Source: Lachnospiraceae bacterium UBA1748 (GTDB taxonomy: Bacteria; Bacillota; Clostridia; Lachnospirales; Lachnospiraceae). Taken from it: a stretch of 10,470 bases of DNA. Made by a program: the position numbers and the translations under genes. Shown piece after piece: positions 6,122 through 10,470 of this stretch. The stretch covers positions 5,046 through 15,515 of the forward strand of contig DCHQ01000030.1 in assembly GCA_002314855.1 (NCBI GenBank), written 5' to 3'. The notes beneath the pieces were generated by a model, which was not told the origin of the DNA, made no database searches, and was given only the letters and a program-made list of their open reading frames with translations. Numbering within the stretch: the stretch's first letter is position 1; every line of letters begins with the position of its first letter.

Positions 6122-8203
6122 CTATTCATTCCAATCGTGGCCTTCGAATACATGTCTGTAATAATCAGTGGCCAGAACACCTTTGGAATAACTAAGTTTA
6201 TTCTTAACAATACCCGTAACAGCTTGAACATATCCATCTGGTATCTCTGCTCCTTCTACTGGAGTGAAGATACCATAGATATATGTGCCCAGCTCTGTAC
6301 GCCATGCATTGTTCGTATAATATACCAGTGGCATTGCATCTGAAAATACATCACGCCCTGGTAACAGTCTTGAATCATACTTCACACCAAACAAATTTAA
6401 TAATGTTGGCAGTATATCTATACTTTCTGTGGGCGTGTCCACTACTATTGGTTCACTGTCCTCAAGACAGCCTGACCATATAATCAGCCTGTTGTGGTCA
6501 CGGTCAAATTCATTTTTAATATGTTCACCATATAAATCTTCCAAATTAGGATATCCTAGTCCCAGGCTGGCATCATCTAGTCCATAAGGAAAATGATCGG
6601 CTGAAATAACTATGACAGTATCATCTGCTATTCCCTGCTCTTCCAGCGCACTAATAGTCCACTCCATGGCTCTATCCAGTTCCATCTGCGTTGATAAATA
6701 TCCCTTTACAAGGTCAAGATGCTCAAGTCCACTCACATCATTCCAGTATTTATACGCATAACCACCCATATAAGGGCTATGACCGCTTATAGTCATATAA
6801 TATAGATTGAACGGTTCCTTATCAAAATATAAAGGCAGAGTATCCTTAAATAAGGTTATATCGCTGCTACTGTTGCCAGTAACCATATTCTCAAGTCCAC
6901 TACCAATAGCAAAATATCCATCCGAATATCCAAGGTTAATATGAGTTAAATTTCTGTCATAAAAACCAGCCATTCCATTATGAAATGCTGCCCCCTGATA
7001 TCCCAGTAATCCTAACTGAGTACCAATGGTCATATAGTTATAATGATCCTGAGTATTCTTGACGCTGTTGCCTCCTGAAGTAGCAAGCATACCAAACAGA
7101 TTCTGATATTCTCCTCCTGTGGTTCCTGCGCCTGCTGGCTGATAATAATCAGTAAACTGTATACCCTTAGTGGCCATACGATAAAGTGTTGGAGTAAGCT
7201 CTTCATCTATTGCTTCGGCAGTAAAAGCCTCAGCAGTAATAAATATAAGATTCTTGCCTTCGAATAGACCTGTATATTCATTCTTACATGATGGATTAAG
7301 ATTCATAACATATTCATCAAGCGCTGCAAGATCACCACCAGCCTGCGCCAAACTTTCAAAGTCTATGTTCAGCTCATTATATGCAGTTTCTATCTCTTGT
7401 ATCTCATCTATCTCATCATCAGTTGTTATTCCATTATCTGATACTGCTCCATTATCTGATACAGTAGCTGTACTAGCTGGTGCTTTTTGTCCTCCACCAT
7501 TCGCACTATTATCGGAAGTCGAAGACTGAGAAGCCGAAACTGGTACATATACAAACTCCTCCTCAGCCATAAAGCTTAGCGAATTATCATTACCGCCATT
7601 AACTGCCTTATACGCTTCAGCTGAAAGAGATCTTAATAGGCCAAATCTTCGTACTGACTGATCAAATGTATATTGCTCGGAATAAACCAGGTAGTCTGCC
7701 TGATTACAGCTTATTAATGAATGGGCTACTATAAATGACGCAGCCATAACTAACACTACAGCTGCCAGCTTTTTGCCTCTATAGGAAATAACCTTGGCCT
7801 TACCAAGCTTTATTCCAATCACAACATAAAGCACCAAAGGAAGAAGCAATAGAATAATGGTAATAATACCAGATGGACTAAGTACAAGATTTTTTATTTC
7901 ATGACCATACGAAGTGAATGCACCACCCGCACCTGACAGCATGGTTTCCACATCATAGAACATCAGGTATTCCCTATACGAAAGATATATGGCGCCATAA
8001 AGAATAGCTCCTATAATTAGGAACACTACTTTTATAATCCTTGTCACTATAGGCTTGTGGATAAGCGATGTTATTACAGCTAGGCCCATTCCAATCCCAA
8101 CAGAAAAAAGCGCTATGTATACGCCATACATAGCACTATTAATTCCCACTGTTGTTATAAGCAACACTATTTCAAAATATAAAATTGCCAAAGCATAAAA
8201 CAT
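6122..8203 (-). CDS. LtaS-family membrane phosphoglycerol transferase / sulfatase
   Basis: 693-residue enzyme of the alkaline phosphatase superfamily, resembling lipoteichoic acid synthase, which transfers glycerol phosphate from phosphatidylglycerol onto a glycolipid or glycan outside the cell. Seen: five hydrophobic segments (about residues 3-23, 25-48, 55-75, 111-132, 146-165), a 150-residue low-complexity acidic linker (Ser, Asn, Asp-rich, with a doubled VSDNG), then the catalytic domain. Metal-site and nucleophile candidates are Glu325 (ITAEAF), Thr361 (GAGTTGGEY, four residues before Glu365 as in LtaS), His475 (SGHSPY) and Asp536-His537 (SADHFPYG). Start ATG at 8201-8203, with AAGGTG 7 nt upstream. 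It lies 26 nt after cysE, so it is co-transcribed with a cysteine gene for no obvious reason. Substrate unproven: teichoic acid, glycan decoration or osmoregulated glucan are all possible. Confidence 0.85.
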   Translation of the reverse strand: MFYALAILYFEIVLLITTVGINSAMYGVYIALFSVGIGMGLAVITSLIHKPIVTRIIKVVFLIIGAILYGAIYLSYREYLMFYDVETMLSGAGGAFTSYGHEIKNLVLSPSGIITIILLLLPLVLYVVIGIKLGKAKVISYRGKKLAAVVLVMAASFIVAHSLISCNQADYLVYSEQYTFDQSVRRFGLLRSLSAEAYKAVNGGNDNSLSFMAEEEFVYVPVSASQSSTSDNSANGGGQKAPASTATVSDNGAVSDNGITTDDEIDEIQEIETAYNELNIDFESLAQAGGDLAALDEYVMNLNPSCKNEYTGLFEGKNLIFITAEAFTAEAIDEELTPTLYRMATKGIQFTDYYQPAGAGTTGGEYQNLFGMLATSGGNSVKNTQDHYNYMTIGTQLGLLGYQGAAFHNGMAGFYDRNLTHINLGYSDGYFAIGSGLENMVTGNSSSDITLFKDTLPLYFDKEPFNLYYMTISGHSPYMGGYAYKYWNDVSGLEHLDLVKGYLSTQMELDRAMEWTISALEEQGIADDTVIVISADHFPYGLDDASLGLGYPNLEDLYGEHIKNEFDRDHNRLIIWSGCLEDSEPIVVDTPTESIDILPTLLNLFGVKYDSRLLPGRDVFSDAMPLVYYTNNAWRTELGTYIYGIFTPVEGAEIPDGYVQAVTGIVKNKLSYSKGVLATDYYRHVFEGHDWNE
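7431..7462 (-). repeat. 14-bp direct repeat in the transferase linker
   Basis: CCATTATCTGATAC occurs at 7431-7444 and again at 7449-7462, an 18-bp period, encoding the doubled VSDNG of the extracellular linker. Such in-frame tandem repeats can change copy number without breaking the reading frame. Confidence 0.7.
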
Positions 8204-8229
8204 TGTTCTACACCTTACCTAATATAATA

Positions 8230-9117
8230 CTAGTTTCTCTTCTTTATCTGAAGTTCAGGCATAAAGGCTGATACCTTAGTATCGGCTGGAACTGACTGTG
8301 TTACAAATGTATTACCTGCGATAACAGAGTTCTTACCTATTACAGTATTACCACCAAGAACTGTTGTATTGGCATATATTACAACATTATCTTCAATAGT
8401 AGGATGTCTCTTTACTCCTGAAAGTTCCTGACCCTTCATGGTTGAAAGAGCACCAAGTGTAACACCCTGATATATCTTAACATGATCACCAATGTTAGTT
8501 GTTTCACCAATTACAATGCCTGTACCATGATCAATAAAGAAATACTCACCAATCACTGCACCTGGGTTAATATCTATACCAGTCTTGCTGTGAGCATGCT
8601 CTGTCATAATACGAGGAATATATGGAACCTCAAGCTCATATAAAATATGTGCAATACGATAAACATATATTGTATATATTCCAGGATATGAGAATATAAT
8701 ATCCTCTTTGCTGCCTGCAGCAGGGTCGCCAGCAAGATACGCCTCTGTATCCTTGAGAAGAAGCTCCTGTATTTCTGGAAGCTTACTGATAAATTTAAGT
8801 GCTATGTCTTCAGCTAACGCCTCCACATTCTCTACTGCCTTCTTTTTATTATACAGGAAAGCCACTCTAATTTGTCTAAAAAGTTTTTCATAAATGCTGG
8901 CAAGTGTAGTTCCGGCAAATGAATTAAGATTTACAAGAGCTGTATTTTCTGGTCCAAAAAATCCTGGAAAAATAACTCTTCTTGTTTCATTGATTATATT
9001 AATAATTTCTTCTCTATTAGGCATCTTATCGCCTACGCCCATTTCAAAGATACCCTGTGACTGATAATTTTTTTCAAGCTTAGCTGCTGCATCGTCTATT
9101 GTATTTTTTATATTCAT
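8230..9117 (-). CDS. cysE: Serine O-acetyltransferase
   Basis: Makes O-acetylserine from serine and acetyl-CoA, the committed step of cysteine synthesis and the substrate of the CysK encoded nearby. 295 residues. An alpha-helical N-terminal domain (about 1-165) with PGIYTIYVYRIAHILY is followed by a left-handed beta-helix of hexapeptide repeats (about 172-285). Seen: Asp196-His197 in FIDHGTGIVIGET, the catalytic histidine region; QGVTLGALS at 217-225; KRHPTI at 236-241 with the second active-site histidine. The wording matches the longer EpsC-type branch common in Clostridia. The protein ends in IKKRN, lacking the C-terminal isoleucine that docks into CysK in enteric bacteria. Its ATG abuts the LysR stop codon (TAA then ATG), so translation is probably coupled. 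Confidence 0.95.
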   Translation of the reverse strand: MNIKNTIDDAAAKLEKNYQSQGIFEMGVGDKMPNREEIINIINETRRVIFPGFFGPENTALVNLNSFAGTTLASIYEKLFRQIRVAFLYNKKKAVENVEALAEDIALKFISKLPEIQELLLKDTEAYLAGDPAAGSKEDIIFSYPGIYTIYVYRIAHILYELEVPYIPRIMTEHAHSKTGIDINPGAVIGEYFFIDHGTGIVIGETTNIGDHVKIYQGVTLGALSTMKGQELSGVKRHPTIEDNVVIYANTTVLGGNTVIGKNSVIAGNTFVTQSVPADTKVSAFMPELQIKKRN

Positions 9118-10020
9118 TTATTTAGCTCTCGCTTTCTTAATAATCTCTATATATTCTGCTGCCAGTTTTGATAATGGCATATGCTTTCTCTTAATATAAC
9201 CTATAGTCATAGTATCATCGGACTTAAGTGGAATTGAAACATAATTACCTTCATTAAGATCACCATATATTATACCAGAACATAATGTATATCCGTTCAT
9301 ACCTGTCATAAGGTTAAGCATTGTAGCTCTGTCATCAGCCTTAATAATCTGACGGTATTCAAGGGTACTAAGTACTTCCTCAGCATAATAAAATGAACTC
9401 TTATCGCCCTGTTCAAAGGAAAGACAAGGATAATCTGCAAGCTCCTCGAACTCGATTATCTTCTTCTTCGCAAGTGGGTGGGATGCTGCAATATATACAC
9501 ATACACCACATTCAAACAAAGGAACGAACTCAAGCTCGCTATCCTGAAAAATCTTGTTTAGTGCCTTGTAATTAAAATCATTAACATAAAGAATACCTAT
9601 CTCACTTCTATGATTCTTTACATTCTCAATGACCTCAAATGTCTTAGTTTCATGAACTGCAAGTTCGTATTCATTCATCGAATATTTATTAGCCAGTTCA
9701 ATAAATGCATCTACTGCAAATGAATAATGCTGCATTGAGACACTAAACTTTTTCTTGTTCTCCTTGCGGCTCACAAAACGGTCTTCAACCATGGTCTGAA
9801 GCTCTATCATCTGCCTTGCATAGCTTAGGAACTCTTCGCCCTCTATAGTAACTACTATTCCCTTATTGGTTCTGGTAAATAGCTGCATCGACAATTCTTC
9901 TTCAAGCTCTTTTATAGCACCTGAAAGAGCTGGCTGTGATACGAATAAATCATTGGCTGCTTTATTCATTGACTTAGAATCTGCTATTGCAACTACATAT
10001 TGTAATTGTGTTAATGTCAT
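9118..10020 (-). CDS. LysR family transcriptional regulator, probably of cysteine synthesis
   Basis: 300-residue LysR-type regulator. Seen: N-terminal winged helix-turn-helix (about 1-60) with SMNKAANDLFVSQPALSGAIKELE-type recognition sequence and QLFTRTNKGIVVTIEGEEFL; linker helix to about residue 90; then a periplasmic-binding-like effector domain (about 91-295) with YVNDFNYK and IAASHPLAKKK. It is the first gene of an operon with cysE, which it directly abuts, so a role like CysB, CysL or CysR, sensing O-acetylserine or a sulfur metabolite, is the natural inference. The effector cannot be read from the sequence. Start ATG (10018-10020) follows AGGTAGAG. The operon promoter carries the same 22-bp element as cysK. 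Family call is firm; regulon assignment rests on context. Confidence 0.9.
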   Translation of the reverse strand: MTLTQLQYVVAIADSKSMNKAANDLFVSQPALSGAIKELEEELSMQLFTRTNKGIVVTIEGEEFLSYARQMIELQTMVEDRFVSRKENKKKFSVSMQHYSFAVDAFIELANKYSMNEYELAVHETKTFEVIENVKNHRSEIGILYVNDFNYKALNKIFQDSELEFVPLFECGVCVYIAASHPLAKKKIIEFEELADYPCLSFEQGDKSSFYYAEEVLSTLEYRQIIKADDRATMLNLMTGMNGYTLCSGIIYGDLNEGNYVSIPLKSDDTMTIGYIKRKHMPLSKLAAEYIEIIKKARAK

Positions 10021-10042
10021 ATCTCTACCTATCTTGATTAAT

Positions 10043-10064
10043 GCCTATTTTTCTACTAGGTTAT
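10043..10064 (-). promoter_or_regulatory. Candidate operator shared by cysK and lysR-cysE (copy 2)
   Basis: Minus strand ATAACCTA (10057-10064), 8 nt, then ATAGGC (10043-10048). It overlaps the last two bases of the -10 box and the likely start site, and matches the cysK element at 18 of 22 positions with the same spacing. The arms form CCTA-N9-TAGG. Confidence 0.55.
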
Positions 10065-10091
10065 TATAATTTACCACCTATTCAGGCTTAA
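10063..10091 (-). promoter_or_regulatory. Probable promoter of the lysR-cysE operon
   Basis: Minus strand: perfect -10 TATAAT (10063-10068) and, 17 nt upstream, a weak -35 TTAAGC (10086-10091, three of six consensus bases). The poor -35 box suggests dependence on an activator or low basal expression. An additional dyad TAGGT-N14-ACCTA surrounds the -10 box. Confidence 0.5.
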
Positions 10092-10130
10092 ATCAATCTT
10101 TTATTTACACATACATACTAGTCCTGCAGA

Positions 10131-10214
10131 TTAGCTCTGTACTTCATTCATACGAGCATATATTCCGCCCTTGCTAACAAGTTCATCGTGGGTTCCTGAC
10201 TCTGCAATCTCCTG
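10131..10214 (-). pseudogene. 3' remnant of an ABC transporter ATPase gene
   Basis: The frame reads 27 residues and a stop: EIAESGTHDELVSKGGIYARMNEVQS after one Gln. This is the characteristic end of an MdlB/MsbA-type exporter (fused membrane and ATPase domains), just past the H-loop, where family members read GEIAESGTHDELL..GGIYA. An in-frame TAG (10215-10217) precedes it, there is no start codon or ribosome binding site, and the next 80 bp hold no other part of the gene. Everything before the final 26 codons is gone, so this is a decayed fragment and not a small gene. The good preservation of the fragment suggests the loss is recent, or that it was carried in with the neighbouring DNA. Confidence 0.75.
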
Positions 10215-10226
10215 CTATTTGTATAC

Positions 10227-10266
10227 AAAAAATAATGACATAACCTCTTACGAAATTATGCCATTA
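10227..10266 (-). terminator. Intrinsic terminator of the P1B ATPase gene
   Basis: Minus strand: TAATGGCATAA (10256-10266), a 12-nt loop, then TTATGTCATTA (10233-10243), an 11-bp stem including one G-U pair, directly followed by six T (10227-10232). It lies 29 nt past the ATPase stop. The stem is AT-rich but the T-tract is good. Confidence 0.6.
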
Positions 10267-10295
10267 AAATAAGTTTTATACAATTGTATTAACAA

Positions 10296-10470
10296 CTATT
10301 CTTTTATATATAATGCTCTCATAGCATTAAGGATCGCCAAGAATGCAACACCAACATCGGCGAAGATAGCCCACCACATTCCTGCAATACCTAAAGCGGC
10401 AAAAAGCAAAACAAGTATCTTAACTCCAATAGCAAATACAATATTTTCCTTAACAATAGCCACCGTCTTT
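10296..10470 (-). CDS. P1B-type heavy-metal-transporting ATPase, C-terminal end (partial)
   Basis: Last 57 residues and stop of a CadA/ZntA-like pump; the rest is off the right edge. Seen: a first transmembrane helix around ENIVFAIGVKILVLLFAALG and a second around MWWAIFADVGVAFLAILNAM, ending in RALYIKE. This pair is the terminal helix pair of P1B ATPases. The lysine in GVK and the aspartate in ADVGV are the conserved pair of the Zn/Cd/Pb-exporting subgroup (Lys693 and Asp714 in E. coli ZntA), so a copper pump is unlikely. The protein should extrude divalent soft metals at the expense of ATP. It ends in a TAG at 10296-10298 and is followed by a hairpin terminator. Confidence 0.88.
   Translation of the reverse strand, partial: KTVAIVKENIVFAIGVKILVLLFAALGIAGMWWAIFADVGVAFLAILNAMRALYIKE

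Noticed and set aside
10131..10214. A genuine small protein gene
   Set aside because: There is no start codon or ribosome binding site, the frame is closed upstream by TAG, and the sequence matches the tail of a much longer exporter.

Overview
The window is AT-rich and compact. Strong AGGAG-type ribosome binding sites, sigma-A-type promoters, a CIRCE heat-shock operator and a lipoteichoic-acid-synthase-type enzyme all point to a low-GC Gram-positive. Protein wording (clostridial-type MnmA, DUF3737, Rrf2 beside cysK) suggests a Clostridia member, probably Lachnospiraceae (Butyrivibrio-like); that placement is inference. Everything is on the minus strand except one regulator gene.

Layout from left to right. 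(1) Positions 2-889 hold the N-terminal 296 residues of the disaggregase ClpB, preceded by a promoter whose -35 box lies inside a perfect CIRCE. (2) 1011-1886 is a DUF3737 right-handed beta-helix protein. (3) 1996-3075 is mnmA, the tRNA 2-thiouridylase. (4) 3217-5468 is a two-gene operon, cysK then metY: sulfide assimilation into cysteine and homocysteine. (5) Divergent from cysK, 5688-6119 encodes an Rrf2-family regulator with a four-cysteine cluster. (6) A second minus-strand operon runs LysR regulator (9118-10020), cysE serine acetyltransferase (8230-9117), then a five-helix membrane phosphoglycerol transferase of the LtaS family (6122-8203). (7) At the right edge are an 84-bp remnant of an ABC exporter gene (10131-10214) and the last 57 residues of a Zn/Cd/Pb-type P1B ATPase (10296-10470), separated by a hairpin terminator.

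The functional core is cysteine biosynthesis. CysE makes O-acetylserine, CysK turns it and sulfide into cysteine, and MetY does the parallel reaction on O-acetylhomoserine. MnmA is a downstream sulfur user, although its sulfur donor IscS is not in the window. Two candidate regulators (Rrf2 and LysR) sit in the same block.

The most interesting non-coding signal is a 22-bp element, identical at 18 positions, that lies at the transcription start region of both cysK and the lysR-cysE operon, with a half-match at the rrf2 promoter. It looks like a shared operator tying the two cysteine operons together. I saw no CRISPR array, tRNA, rRNA, intact mobile element or known riboswitch, and no gene-free stretch over 300 bases. 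I did not find a wholly new defence or biosynthetic system here.
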